Shown here: piece after piece, positions 9,279-17,806 of the stretch
Position numbering within the stretch: the stretch's first letter is position 1
Layout of the letters: each line of letters begins with the position of its first letter
NCBI GenBank assembly: GCA_949289855.1
Contig: CASEPS010000008.1
Location: 1-60,373 of the forward strand
Reading direction: 5' to 3'
DNA length: 60,373 nucleotides
Source: an uncultured Erysipelotrichaceae bacterium
GTDB lineage: Bacteria > Bacillota_I > Bacilli_A > Erysipelotrichales > Erysipelotrichaceae
Translations under genes and position numbers: made by a program
The notes under the pieces: generated by a model
What the model saw: the letters and a program-made list of their open reading frames with translations, nothing else
Databases searched by the model: none
What the model was told of the DNA's origin: nothing

Positions 9279-9950
9279 ATGAAAACAATCAAAGGTGTAA
9301 TTTTTGATGTTGATGGAACATTGCTCGATTCAATGGGCAAGTGGTCAACACTGACTTCAGACTATCTCAAAGAACGTGGCATAGTGCCAGATGCAGATCT
9401 TGATGAAACCATCTTCAAAATGACAGTGGGTGGTGCAATACAGTATGTAAAGGAAAGGTACCATCTCGAAGAAAGCGAAGAGGAAATACAGAAGGCATGT
9501 CTTTCCCGTATTGTTGCTTTCTATCGCGATGAAGTGCAATTGAAGAAGGGCGCACGGGAACTGCTTTGTTATTTAAAGGAAAATGACATTCGCGTAATGA
9601 CTGCCTCATCTGGTGAAAGAGTGTTACAGGAACCGGCTTTTGAAAGACTTGGGGTTCGTGATGAAATTGAAGAATTGCTGTTTTGTACAGAACTGCATAC
9701 CGATAAAAGCACACCGGAAATTTATAGGATTGCTGCAGAGAAAATGCATCTATCAACAGATGAAATTGTTGTCTTTGAAGATGCATTGCATGGCGTGGAA
9801 AGTGCAAAGTCAGCAGGCTTTTTGGTATGTGGGGTAGAAGATGAAGCCAGTGCGCAGGACAGAAAGAAAATTATGGCATTGTCTGACTGGTATGTACAAG
9901 ACCTGAAGGATGCCATAAAAATGATATGTTTTCAGAAGAAAAAGTCATGA
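9279..9950 (+). CDS. HAD-superfamily phosphatase, beta-phosphoglucomutase-like
   Basis: A 223-residue HAD hydrolase of subfamily IA. Motif I is FDVDGTLLDS at residues 8-17 (nucleophile and acid Asp), motif II is MTASSGE, motif III Lys is in TDKSTPE, and motif IV is VFEDALHGVESAKSAG. A helical cap follows motif I, as in beta-phosphoglucomutases and small-sugar phosphatases. The start ATG lies 18 bases after the ABC stop, behind GTGGGGA, so the gene is probably co-transcribed with the exporter. The substrate cannot be named. Confidence 0.85.
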   Translation: MKTIKGVIFDVDGTLLDSMGKWSTLTSDYLKERGIVPDADLDETIFKMTVGGAIQYVKERYHLEESEEEIQKACLSRIVAFYRDEVQLKKGARELLCYLKENDIRVMTASSGERVLQEPAFERLGVRDEIEELLFCTELHTDKSTPEIYRIAAEKMHLSTDEIVVFEDALHGVESAKSAGFLVCGVEDEASAQDRKKIMALSDWYVQDLKDAIKMICFQKKKS

Positions 9951-10009
9951 AAAACGATTTTTATCGCAAAAATAAAGGATATTTTCTTTTCTTATTTGTG
10001 TGCATCATG

Positions 10010-10071
10010 TAAAATAATGACTTGGTAAGTACGGGTATTATGCCCGGTTTTCTAAACTGTATGTGCAGTTT
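10010..10071 (+). promoter_or_regulatory. Leader of the DUF349 gene with -10 box and two hairpins
   Basis: A -10-like TAAAAT lies at 10010-10015. The leader then holds two short hairpins: CGGG/CCCG (10032-10046, followed by GTTTTCT, so terminator-like) and AAACTG/CAGTTT (10054-10071). The ribosome binding site AGGGAGG follows. The arrangement could be an attenuator, but no known riboswitch fold is recognised. Confidence 0.4.
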
Positions 10072-10094
10072 CATGTCGCAAGGGAGGTCAGAAT

Positions 10095-11453
10095 ATGGAT
10101 TGGAAAGCATTGCCTGGATATGAAGAAAAATACGCTAACGTATCCGTTAAACCGCGTAACTCATTCGGGGGAAAGGTAGTCACGGTTCTCTATGGTGCCA
10201 AGGATGAAAATGGCAACCCGGTAAAACCTGCTGCTGGTAAAGATGATGGACACGGTGAGTGGTTTGGTATCGAGGTAGACGGTGAAGCAAGAATGTTTTC
10301 ACTGAAACATCCTGCAAGTGAGGGTGGTGCTGTTGAATATGGCACAGATCACAATGATCATGCTCTTGAGGATATGGAAAGTGATATCGCAAAGAAGCAG
10401 GAAATCTGCCGCAAGGCAAGTGAGCTTGCTGAAAATGGAATGAGCGAAGAACAGCTTGCCGCTATTGAAGCAGAATACAAAGCAGTAACCAGCTGGAATA
10501 CACCAAAGGACAAGGAGTATGATGACTGGTTCAACAGAATTGTTGAAAGTGAGAAGAAGGCTGCTGCAGAAGCATTGAAGAATGCTGAGGCAAAGAAGGA
10601 AATTGTCGCCCAGGCTGAAGCTCTTTCTGAAAGTCAGGAATGGAAGAGCACACAGGCGAAGTTCCGTTCCCTGCTTGATCAGTGGAAGGAAATTGGCAGA
10701 GCTGGTGCACAGGATGATGAACTGTGGAAGGCATTCTCTTCTGCACGTAAGAAGTTTGATGAAGCACGCCGCAGCTACTTTGCAAATCTTGATGCAATGA
10801 GAGCTGAAAACAAGGCCAAGAAGGAAGAACTCATCGCCAAGGCAAAGGAAGCTGTCACAAATGTGTCAAGCTATAAGAATGCCGGCAATGTCATGAATGA
10901 CCTCATGGATGCATGGAAGGCTGTCAAGTCTGCCGGTCATGAAGCAGATGAGGCTCTCTGGAGTGAGTTCAATTCCCTGCGTCAGAATTTCTACAAGGAG
11001 AGAAAGGAATTCTTCGAAAAGAGAGATGCTGAACGCAAGGTCAGCATTGATTCCAAGAAGAAGCTCATTGCGGAAGCAAAGGAAATTGCTGAAAAGAAGG
11101 ATTATTCCAAGGAAACTACAGAGCGCATGAAGCAGCTCGATGTTGAATGGAAGACAATTGGCTATTCTGGAAAGAATGACAATGACAGACTCTGGGATGA
11201 ATTCAAGGCTGCCAAGGATGTGTTCTGGAATGCCAAGCATGAGAATTCCCAGGAACGTTTCAAGGCTTTGATTGACCAGAAAGATGAACGCATCAAGTCT
11301 ATGCGTGAACAGGTTGAAAACCTTGAAGAAAGAGTCTATCAGACAGAAAACTTTGATGAGATCAGAGGTCTGCAGAGAAGAGCTGAAGAAAAGAAGCAGA
11401 TCATTGAAGATATGAAGAAGGATATCGAAGATCTCAAGAACAAGCTCGACTAA
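10095..11453 (+). CDS. DUF349-repeat protein
   Basis: A 452-residue, highly charged, mostly helical protein. After a small N-terminal domain (1-95, with EWFGIEVDGEARMFSLK) there are three DUF349-type repeats of about 70-75 residues. They are recognisable by the spaced Trp and LW..F pattern: WKEIGRAGAQDDELWKAFSS, WKAVKSAGHEADEALWSEFN, and WKTIGYSGKNDNDRLWDEFK. A C-terminal coiled coil (about 395-452) follows. DUF349 proteins have no firmly assigned biochemical role. The gene stands alone with a structured leader and a strong terminator. Confidence 0.8.
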   Translation: MDWKALPGYEEKYANVSVKPRNSFGGKVVTVLYGAKDENGNPVKPAAGKDDGHGEWFGIEVDGEARMFSLKHPASEGGAVEYGTDHNDHALEDMESDIAKKQEICRKASELAENGMSEEQLAAIEAEYKAVTSWNTPKDKEYDDWFNRIVESEKKAAAEALKNAEAKKEIVAQAEALSESQEWKSTQAKFRSLLDQWKEIGRAGAQDDELWKAFSSARKKFDEARRSYFANLDAMRAENKAKKEELIAKAKEAVTNVSSYKNAGNVMNDLMDAWKAVKSAGHEADEALWSEFNSLRQNFYKERKEFFEKRDAERKVSIDSKKKLIAEAKEIAEKKDYSKETTERMKQLDVEWKTIGYSGKNDNDRLWDEFKAAKDVFWNAKHENSQERFKALIDQKDERIKSMREQVENLEERVYQTENFDEIRGLQRRAEEKKQIIEDMKKDIEDLKNKLD

Positions 11454-11464
11454 TCGATTATAAA

Positions 11465-11507
11465 AAGCAGGAGATTTGCAGCAACAGACTGCAGATCTCC
11501 TTTTTTT
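11465..11507 (+). terminator. Terminator of the DUF349 gene
   Basis: GGAGATTTGCAG and CTGCAGATCTCC form a long stem followed by TTTTTTT. Confidence 0.75.
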
Positions 11508-11516
11508 CTGTCTGTA

Positions 11517-11544
11517 CAAAAAAGGATGTGCGATTGCACATCCT
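11517..11544 (-). terminator. Terminator of the purF-like gene
   Basis: AGGATGTGC (11523-11531) and GCACATCCT (11536-11544) form a perfect 9-bp stem with a four-base loop. On the minus strand it is followed by TTTTTT. Confidence 0.75.
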
Positions 11545-11547
11545 GTA

Positions 11548-12963
11548 TTATTCTTTGCCATCCCAGCAATATGTACAAAGTTTGTCTGCTGGTAAGCCTG
11601 TTGCTTTGATCACATCGTCAAGTCTTGCAAACTGCAGGGAAGAGAAACCCATCTGTTTGCACATGATGTCAAGCATCTTATGATACTTGTCACTATCCGG
11701 ATTGCAATAATCATCAAGAATAGCGCGGTCTACATTTTCTCCTTCTTCTTCAGCAATGATGCGTCTTGCGATCAGTTCCATATCGGAAGTGGAACGGGAG
11801 AAGGAAATGTATTTACAGCCAAACATGATCGGCGGGCAGGCAGGTCTGACATGGACTTCCCTGGAACCTCTGTCATAGAGGAACTCTGCTGTTTCACGAA
11901 GCTGGGTACCTCTGACAATGGAGTCATCGATCAGAAGCAGTCTCTTGCCATTGATCAGCTCTTCTACCGGTACAAGCTTCATCTTGGCGATGAGGTTGCG
12001 CTTGGACTGTATGGTAGGCATGAAACTGCGTGGCCATGTTGGTGTATATTTGATAAATGGTCTTGAATATGGAACACCGGATTCATTGGAATACCCGATG
12101 GCACTGGCAATTCCGGAATCAGGAACACCTGCTACCGTATCAATGTCATCTTTGTTCAGAAAGTCACGCTGTGCCATGTACTTGCCACAGTTGTAGCGCA
12201 TCTGTTCAACTGTAACACCTTCATACATGCTTGGTGGATATCCATAATATGTCCAGAGGAATGTACAGATCTTCATGTCCTTGCCAGGCTGAACAAGTAC
12301 TCTGCACCCTTCTGGTGTCATAATATCAATTTCGCCAGGTCCAAGTTCATGGGCATCTGTATAACCGAGTTTCTGATATGCGAAGGATTCAAAAGAAGCA
12401 CAATAGCCTTCCGGTTTCTTGCCGACATGGATCGGTGTTCTGCCCATTTTGTCACGGGCAAGATAGATGCCCATCGGTGTCATTAACATGATGGACATGG
12501 AACCATCGATCTTTTCCTGTGCAAACTGAATACCTTCAATCAGGTTATCCTTCTGGTTGATCAGTGCCGCAACAAGTTCTGTGCGGTTGATTTCATTCCC
12601 CGTCATCTCCATCAGATGGGAAGAGGAGTTGTTAAAGATTTTTTCTGCCAGTTGTTGGGCATTGTTGATTCTGCCTACACAGGCAATGGCATATGGGCCA
12701 TGGTGAGAGCGCACAACAAGTGGCTGTGGATCGTAGTCAGAAATACAACCGATTCCCATTGTTCCACTGAGTTCAGCAATGTCATTCGTGAACTTTGTGC
12801 GGAATGGAGAGTTTTCGATATTGTGGATCGCACGCTTGAAGCCGCCGTTTTCATACATGGCAATACCGGCTCTGCGTGTGCCAAGATGGGAGTGATAGTC
12901 CGTACCGTAGAATACATCGAATATGCAGTCTTCTTTGAGTGCTGCACTGAAGAAACCACCCAT
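11548..12963 (-). CDS. PurF-like amidophosphoribosyltransferase paralogue without the N-terminal Cys
   Basis: A 471-residue protein with an N-terminal Ntn-hydrolase glutaminase-type domain (DYHSHLGTRRAG; SHHGPYAIACVGRINNA) and a C-terminal phosphoribosyltransferase domain with the PRPP loop LLLIDDSIVRGTQ. True PurF begins Met-Cys-Gly, the Cys being the nucleophile after Met removal; here the start is Met-Gly-Gly. The start is supported by GAGGTAAAGAC before ATG 12963 and by family-like sequence directly after it. The protein cannot use the standard glutamine-hydrolysis mechanism, so it may use ammonia, act on another substrate, or be regulatory. It stands alone, without purine genes beside it, which argues against it being the main purine enzyme. 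Confidence 0.85.
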   Translation of the reverse strand: MGGFFSAALKEDCIFDVFYGTDYHSHLGTRRAGIAMYENGGFKRAIHNIENSPFRTKFTNDIAELSGTMGIGCISDYDPQPLVVRSHHGPYAIACVGRINNAQQLAEKIFNNSSSHLMEMTGNEINRTELVAALINQKDNLIEGIQFAQEKIDGSMSIMLMTPMGIYLARDKMGRTPIHVGKKPEGYCASFESFAYQKLGYTDAHELGPGEIDIMTPEGCRVLVQPGKDMKICTFLWTYYGYPPSMYEGVTVEQMRYNCGKYMAQRDFLNKDDIDTVAGVPDSGIASAIGYSNESGVPYSRPFIKYTPTWPRSFMPTIQSKRNLIAKMKLVPVEELINGKRLLLIDDSIVRGTQLRETAEFLYDRGSREVHVRPACPPIMFGCKYISFSRSTSDMELIARRIIAEEEGENVDRAILDDYCNPDSDKYHKMLDIMCKQMGFSSLQFARLDDVIKATGLPADKLCTYCWDGKE

Positions 12964-13111
12964 GTCTTTACCTCTTTTCTTTTTTAACACAAGGATAGTA
13001 CCACAAACTGTGTTGTTTTTTAAGTAGAAATGAAAGGCAGATGTTTCTTCTTTTCGATATAATGATACGTATGTTACACGTTTCTTGTGTATGAAAGGGG
13101 AAATAGTGCAT

Positions 13112-14530
13112 ATGAAAAAAGGCATCAGTCTTGCAGAAGCGATCGCAAGTGACAGAAAATTATCATTAAAAGACAGTCTTTCTGTTGTCTGGAAGTTATC
13201 CATTCCGGGTATTCTTGCCCAGATTTCTGAAATTGCCATGCAGTATATCGATGCGGCGATGGTTGGTACACTTGGTGCTGCAGCCAGTGCATCCATTGGT
13301 CTTGTTTCTTCCAGCACATGGCTTGTTGGTGGACTGATCTCTGGTACAGCTACTGGTTTTTCGGTACAGATTGCCCATGCGGTCGGGGCAAAGAACCCTG
13401 AGAAAGCCAGATCTGTATTGCGGCAGGGACTGATTGTTTCTTTTCTGATTTCCCTTGTTCTTTGTGCAATTGGAACCGTTGTTTCCTTCTATCTTCCAGC
13501 CTGGCTTGGGGGAGAAGCGTCACTTCGTCATGATGCCACGATGTATTTCATGATTTATGCTTTGTTTATTCCGATGCGTATGATGTACTTCCTCAACCAG
13601 AGTGCATTGCAATGTATTGGCAATATGAAGACACCGAGTATCCTTTCCGCTTCGCTTTGCATTCTTGATATTATCTTTAACTACTTCCTGATTTTTGATA
13701 CGCATGCTGTTACGCTGTTTGGTTTTGAATTCATGGTGCCAGGAGCAGGTTTAGGGGTAACAGGTGCAGCACTTGGCACGGCACTTTCCTATGTTGTTGC
13801 GGCAATCCCGATGATGTATGCGTCCTGCATGCATTCTTCCATACTTTCGCTTTCCCGCAATAAGGGCAGCTGGAAGCTGCAGAAGGAAACTCTGCAGGAA
13901 GCGTTGCGTATGGGTCTTCCACTTGCCATAGAACAGGTGGCGATGACCAGTGCCCAGGTGTATTCCACCCGTATTGTTGCCCCGCTTGGCACAAATGCCA
14001 TTGCCGCAAATTCCTTTGCTGTAACTGCTGAATCACTCTGCTATATGCCAGGTTATGGTATAGCAAGTGCAGCAACTACCCTTGTCGGCCAATCCATCGG
14101 AGCCAGGCGCCCGGAACATGCCCGCTCCTTTGCCTGGATAACAACATGTATGGGAATGGCAATCATGGCCATTACCGGGTTTGCAATGTATTTCTTTTCA
14201 CCGGTTGTCTTCTCTTTCCTGACACCGGATACCGCTGTGCAGGCGCTTGGTGTGTCTGTATTGCGCATTGAATTGTTAGCTGAACCACTCTTTGGGGCTT
14301 CTATTGTTGCGACAGGTGCCCTTCGTGGAGCAGGGGATACCCTGATCCCCGGGGTGATGAACTTTTTGAGTATATGGGGTGTCAGAATCACGCTTGCGTC
14401 CATTCTTTCAAAGACGATGGGACTTGCGGGTGTATGGATTGGCATGTCGGTTGAACTGATGTTCCGGGGCATCCTTTTCCTGGTGCGTCTTGGCCGGGGA
14501 AAGTGGCTTGAAAAAGCTCTTGCTCACTGA
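13112..14530 (+). CDS. MATE-family multidrug efflux transporter
   Basis: A 472-residue membrane protein with about 12 hydrophobic helices in two similar halves, the hallmark of MATE exporters (Na+- or H+-coupled export of cationic compounds). Family features include the first-helix segment PGILAQISEIAMQYIDAAMVG, and in the second half PLAIEQVAMTSAQVYSTRIV, then GYGIASAATTLVGQSIGA. The start is ATG 13112 behind AAAGGGGA; a -10-like GATATAAT lies at about 13054. The gene is divergent from the purF-like gene. The next gene's -10 box begins just after its stop. Confidence 0.9.
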   Translation: MKKGISLAEAIASDRKLSLKDSLSVVWKLSIPGILAQISEIAMQYIDAAMVGTLGAAASASIGLVSSSTWLVGGLISGTATGFSVQIAHAVGAKNPEKARSVLRQGLIVSFLISLVLCAIGTVVSFYLPAWLGGEASLRHDATMYFMIYALFIPMRMMYFLNQSALQCIGNMKTPSILSASLCILDIIFNYFLIFDTHAVTLFGFEFMVPGAGLGVTGAALGTALSYVVAAIPMMYASCMHSSILSLSRNKGSWKLQKETLQEALRMGLPLAIEQVAMTSAQVYSTRIVAPLGTNAIAANSFAVTAESLCYMPGYGIASAATTLVGQSIGARRPEHARSFAWITTCMGMAIMAITGFAMYFFSPVVFSFLTPDTAVQALGVSVLRIELLAEPLFGASIVATGALRGAGDTLIPGVMNFLSIWGVRITLASILSKTMGLAGVWIGMSVELMFRGILFLVRLGRGKWLEKALAH

Positions 14531-14542
14531 TTTGACGAGTGT

Positions 14543-14550
14543 GCTATCAT
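14543..14550 (+). promoter_or_regulatory. Extended -10 box six bases before the ATG (leaderless candidate)
   Basis: TGCTATCAT (TG-n-TATCAT) ends at 14550; six bases later comes ATG at 14557. There is no Shine-Dalgarno sequence, so the transcript would begin at the start codon. Confidence 0.55.
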
Positions 14551-14556
14551 TAAATT

Positions 14557-15345
14557 ATGAAAAAGAAAACAGCGGCAGCGATGGCTGTTGTTACAGCTGG
14601 ACTGCCTTGGAAAATTGACAGTACATGTTACAAAATTCATAGCCGGAAAGTGGTACAGCCGTTGCGGATCTGTGTCATAGCGGATCTGCATTCCACATGG
14701 TTTGGGGTAGACCAGTTCAGACTGGTTGATAAAATCAACCGTGCGGCACCGGACATCATTGTGTTCCCGGGTGATCTTTTTGATGAGCTGAAAAAGCCAG
14801 ATGCTGTATATACACTTGTGCGCCGTCTCCATCATTATCCGATGTTTTATGTACAGGGAAATCATGAAAAGCGGGCACCGCTTGATCAGCAGATGATATG
14901 GAATTCCTGGCTGAAGGCACATGGCGTGCAGATATTGGAAGATGAGTGCATCTATATTCCGGATGCGGATGTGGAAATAGCAGGTATGCATTGCATGCAC
15001 CATGAACCGGATTGCAGACCAAAGGATGTTTCCATGCTTTTCCGCCACCGTGGTTACCGGATTCTTTTATCCCACCGTCATCATTTTGAATCATTTTATC
15101 GCGATGTGGATTGCGATCTTGTTATTTCTGGTCATGCCCATGGAGGCCAGTGGCGTATACCATTCCTGCATCGTGGGCTATATGCCCCACAATCCGGGTT
15201 GTTCCCGCATCATACAGAAGGTATGTTCAAAAACGGTGACCATCTGATGATGGTGAGCCGGGGGCTTAACCGCAGTGCACATGGCATTATGCGATTGTAC
15301 AACAATCCAGAACTTGTATTCATTGATCTTCTTTGCAAGAAATAG
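14557..15345 (+). CDS. Calcineurin-like metallophosphoesterase (YkuE-type)
   Basis: A 262-residue metallophosphoesterase. Metal-binding motifs appear in the expected order: IADLHS (D-x-H), FPGDLFDE (GDxxD), QGNHEKR (GNHE), LLSHRH, and SGHAHGGQW (GHxH). The N-terminal 25 residues are weakly hydrophobic and Lys-led, so membrane association as in YkuE-type enzymes is possible. Substrates in this family include pyrophosphate bonds of lipid precursors and cyclic nucleotides; the substrate here is not deducible. The start ATG has no ribosome binding site but a -10 box at the leaderless distance. Confidence 0.85.
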   Translation: MKKKTAAAMAVVTAGLPWKIDSTCYKIHSRKVVQPLRICVIADLHSTWFGVDQFRLVDKINRAAPDIIVFPGDLFDELKKPDAVYTLVRRLHHYPMFYVQGNHEKRAPLDQQMIWNSWLKAHGVQILEDECIYIPDADVEIAGMHCMHHEPDCRPKDVSMLFRHRGYRILLSHRHHFESFYRDVDCDLVISGHAHGGQWRIPFLHRGLYAPQSGLFPHHTEGMFKNGDHLMMVSRGLNRSAHGIMRLYNNPELVFIDLLCKK

Positions 15346-15365
15346 AAGAAGGGGGAGGAAGATTT

Positions 15366-15806
15366 ATGTTGAAAAAACTGCCTGTAAAGGAAAAGGTATA
15401 TGAGGCATTTACGGCTATTGCGGATGAACGGGTACGCATGAAGGATGATCATGCGGAAGTTGATTCCAGCAATGATGAAAGAATGTATACCATTAAATGG
15501 AAGGGAAACATCTATACATCGGATGATCCTGCTACCTATTGGCAACAATATCCAGGATATCCGATTATTGCTGTATGGATCTTGCAGGGGCTGATTACAG
15601 CCGACAGAAGGGTTATCATGCATACATCAGATATTCCGTGGCACGATCTCAATGACAGCAATAAGCGCAACTATGCGGCTGCACTAAAGGAAGCGCTCAA
15701 AGATAATGATTATGCGGAAGAAATTCTTGCGGAAGGTGAAAAGGTATTTGCACAGATCAAAGACCTGGATGTGGAAATCAGAAGGAGTCTGAAGGAGAAA
15801 AAATAA
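15366..15806 (+). CDS. Conserved-looking hypothetical protein upstream of the GltD-like gene
   Basis: A 146-residue soluble protein not recognised. It starts at the ATG behind GGGGGAGGAAGATTT; the longer frame upstream overlaps the phosphoesterase. The sequence has a central aromatic/hydrophobic segment (YWQQYPGYPIIAVWILQGLI) and a charged helical C-terminus. The stop codon overlaps the start of the next gene by one base (TAATG), so it is translationally coupled to the GltD-like oxidoreductase and probably functions with it. Confidence 0.75.
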   Translation: MLKKLPVKEKVYEAFTAIADERVRMKDDHAEVDSSNDERMYTIKWKGNIYTSDDPATYWQQYPGYPIIAVWILQGLITADRRVIMHTSDIPWHDLNDSNKRNYAAALKEALKDNDYAEEILAEGEKVFAQIKDLDVEIRRSLKEKK

Positions 15807-17017
15807 TGGAAATCAAAGAACTTGCGAATTATTGTCTGTCTTGTCCAAAACCAAGATGTGAAACAGGATGTCCGACAGGCAATCATATCCGGGACTTTAT
15901 CAAAGCCTTGAAAGAAGACAATCTTTCCCTTGCTGCAGAAACATTGTATGCGGTGAATCCATTCCCGGAACTGACCAGCAGACTTTGTGATTGTGCAAGA
16001 CAGTGCCAGGGACATTGTGTGCGTGGTATCAAAGGGGAACCTGTATCTATCCAGTTGATTGAACGTTATATCAGTGACCATAGCATAAGGGAAACTGTGG
16101 CTGGAGAAAGCAATGGTCGTCGCATTGCTATCATCGGTGCAGGCCCGGCAGGACTTGCGGCGGCGAGAGACCTTTTGATGAAAGGCTATGCAGTAGACGT
16201 GTACGACAAGAATGATCAGGCAGGTGGTGCCATCTATTCCGGTATTCCTTCCTATCGCTTTGATAAGAGCTATGTCACAAGGATCAAAGAAGAGCTTGAA
16301 GAAGCAGGTGTAGTTTTCCATTTCAATTGTGAAATTGGGAAAGATGTAGTCTTTGCAGAATTGTTGAAACAATATGACCGCATTCTGCTTGGTGTTGGTG
16401 CACAGATGGAAAGAAAGTATGGTCTTGAAGGAGATGGTTGTGAAGCGGGACTTTCCCTTCTTTACAATCTCAATGTTGCCCATAAGGAAGAGGAATATAA
16501 ACAGAAATACACCGGTGCTGTTGTCTGGGGTGGCGGTAATGTTGCCATGGACTGTGCAAGAAGCCTTGTGAGGATTCTTGACAATGTAACAGTTATCTAC
16601 CGACGCAGTGAAAAGGAAATGCCGGCAAACCGTGATGAGATCGAAGAAGCAAAAAAGGAAGGCGTAAGGTTTGCGTTCCTGGAAAATATCAAGGAATTGA
16701 AACTGGATGAAAATGGCAAGGTGATCGGTGCGCATTGCATACGCATGCATTTAGGTGAGCCGGATGCTTCAGGCAGGGCAAGACCAATTGAAACCGAAGG
16801 CAGTGACTATGAGATTCCTTGTGAACTTGTGGTACCTGCTATTGGTCAGTCTGTTGATTTTGGGCCATTTGATAACCTGGAGAAAACAGAAGGACATAAG
16901 ACAACAGTGGATCGTGTCTATGTGGCTGGTGATGCATATCTTTCACCAAAGACGGTTGCGGATGCCATCCGCGATGGCAGAGAAGCCGCAAAAGAAATTG
17001 ATGCATCATTTGCATAA
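15806..17017 (+). CDS. GltD-like NAD(P)H-dependent FAD/Fe-S oxidoreductase
   Basis: A 403-residue stand-alone relative of the glutamate synthase small subunit. The N-terminal domain carries the cysteines expected for 4Fe-4S clusters (CLSCPKPRCETGCPTGNHI and LCDCARQCQGHC). An FAD-binding Rossmann motif (IIGAGPAGLAAARDL) begins near residue 107 and an NAD(P)H motif (VVWGGGNVAMDCARSL) near 247. The C-terminal GDA motif (YVAGDAYL) binds FAD. It is shorter than GltD (about 480) and no large GltB subunit is nearby, so it is probably an electron-transfer module for another partner. It is followed by a strong terminator. Confidence 0.85.
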   Translation: MEIKELANYCLSCPKPRCETGCPTGNHIRDFIKALKEDNLSLAAETLYAVNPFPELTSRLCDCARQCQGHCVRGIKGEPVSIQLIERYISDHSIRETVAGESNGRRIAIIGAGPAGLAAARDLLMKGYAVDVYDKNDQAGGAIYSGIPSYRFDKSYVTRIKEELEEAGVVFHFNCEIGKDVVFAELLKQYDRILLGVGAQMERKYGLEGDGCEAGLSLLYNLNVAHKEEEYKQKYTGAVVWGGGNVAMDCARSLVRILDNVTVIYRRSEKEMPANRDEIEEAKKEGVRFAFLENIKELKLDENGKVIGAHCIRMHLGEPDASGRARPIETEGSDYEIPCELVVPAIGQSVDFGPFDNLEKTEGHKTTVDRVYVAGDAYLSPKTVADAIRDGREAAKEIDASFA

Positions 17018-17026
17018 GCAGACAAA

Positions 17027-17056
17027 GGGAGAGAACATTTGTCCTCTCCCTTTCAT
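17027..17056 (+). terminator. Terminator of the GltD-like operon
   Basis: AAAGGGAGAG and CTCTCCCTTT form a perfect 10-bp stem 10 bases after the stop, followed by a weak T-rich run (CATCTT). Confidence 0.65.
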
Positions 17057-17067
17057 CTTCAAGACAT

Positions 17068-17091
17068 AAAAAAATCAATCTTGCGATTGAT
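17068..17091 (-). terminator. Terminator of the tRNA operon
   Basis: On the minus strand ATCAATC and GATTGAT (loop GCAA) are followed by TTTTTTT. It lies 12 bases past the last tRNA. Confidence 0.8.
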
Positions 17092-17103
17092 CAGATTGAC
17101 TCA

Positions 17104-17177
17104 TGGAGCGAGTGATGAGAATCGAACTCACGTATGCAGCTTGGAAGGCTGCCGTTCTACCATTGAACTACACTCGC
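17104..17177 (-). tRNA. tRNA-Gly (anticodon TCC)
   Basis: Acceptor stem GCGAGTG/CACTCGC, anticodon stem GCAGC/GCTGC with loop CTTCCAA, T-loop TTCGATT, encoded CCA. Last gene of the six-tRNA operon. Confidence 0.95.
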
Positions 17178-17188
17178 ATTGAATCAGA

Positions 17189-17264
17189 TGGTGTCTCGGA
17201 AGGGAATCGAACCCTCGACCCACTGATTAAAAGTCAGTTGCTCTACCACCTGAGCTACCGAGAC
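17189..17264 (-). tRNA. tRNA-Lys (anticodon TTT)
   Basis: Acceptor stem GTCTCGG/CCGAGAC, anticodon stem ACTGA/TCAGT with loop CTTTTAA, encoded CCA. Confidence 0.95.
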
Positions 17265-17282
17265 AGCGGTGGTTATAGTAGG

Positions 17283-17354
17283 CTGGGGCAGCGAGGTTCG
17301 AACTCACGAATGAGGGAGTCAAAGTCCCTTGCCTTACCACTTGGCTATGCCCCA
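17283..17354 (-). tRNA. tRNA-Gln (anticodon TTG)
   Basis: Acceptor stem TGGGGCA/TGCCCCA, anticodon stem AGGGA/TCCCT with loop CTTTGAC. The 3' end reads GCCT, so unlike the five other tRNAs of the operon the CCA is not encoded and must be added. Confidence 0.95.
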
Positions 17355-17398
17355 ATCTGCCCTATGTATATAAAGTGCTATGCACTGATTTATCAGGA

Positions 17399-17483
17399 TG
17401 GTGGAGACGGGTGGTTTCGAACCACCGAACCCAGAGGGAGCAGATTTACAGTCTGCCGCGTTTAGCCACTTCGCTACGTCTCC
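17399..17483 (-). tRNA. tRNA-Tyr (anticodon GTA)
   Basis: 85-nt class II tRNA with long variable arm; acceptor GGAGACG/CGTCTCC, anticodon stem GCAGA/TCTGC with loop CTGTAAA, encoded CCA. Confidence 0.95.
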
Positions 17484-17490
17484 ATAAAAA

Positions 17491-17566
17491 TGGTGCCGAC
17501 TATAGGAATCGAACCTACAACCTACTGATTACAAATCAGTTGCTCTGCCAATTGAGCTAAGTCGGC
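17491..17566 (-). tRNA. tRNA-Thr (anticodon TGT)
   Basis: Acceptor GCCGACT/AGTCGGC, anticodon stem ACTGA/TCAGT with loop TTTGTAA, encoded CCA. Confidence 0.95.
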
Positions 17567-17568
17567 AA

Positions 17569-17644
17569 TGGTGGAGGTTAACGGGCTCGAACCGCTGACC
17601 CTCTGCTTGTAAGGCAGATGCTCTCCCAACTGAGCTAAACCTCC
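17569..17644 (-). tRNA. tRNA-Val (anticodon TAC)
   Basis: Acceptor GGAGGTT/AACCTCC, anticodon stem TCTGC/GCAGA with loop CTTACAA, encoded CCA. First gene of the operon. Confidence 0.95.
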
Positions 17645-17669
17645 GTGACCTCTTTCAAGGTGCTGTCAT

Positions 17670-17698
17670 AATATACCACGATGGATAATCCGCGTCAA
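17670..17698 (-). promoter_or_regulatory. Promoter of the tRNA operon
   Basis: On the minus strand TTGACG (17698-17693) and TATATT (17675-17670) are separated by exactly 17 bases, just upstream of tRNA-Val. Confidence 0.8.
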
Positions 17699-17806
17699 CA
17701 TACTTTTTAAAAATTTTTAAAAGAAATTTTTCTGGGCCTGTTTAGAGCTATCTATATGCTTTTTCCTGTTTGTGCTAGAATAGGGTCTGTTACAGGAGTG
17801 GTAAAT

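Noticed and set aside
15710-16750. 346-codon minus-strand open frame opposite the GltD-like gene
   Set aside because: The plus strand encodes a complete oxidoreductase with Fe-S, FAD and NAD(P) motifs; the opposite frame shows no family features and no start signal.
17103-17560. Plus-strand open frames across the tRNA cluster
   Set aside because: They run through six clearly folded tRNAs on the opposite strand and encode no plausible protein.
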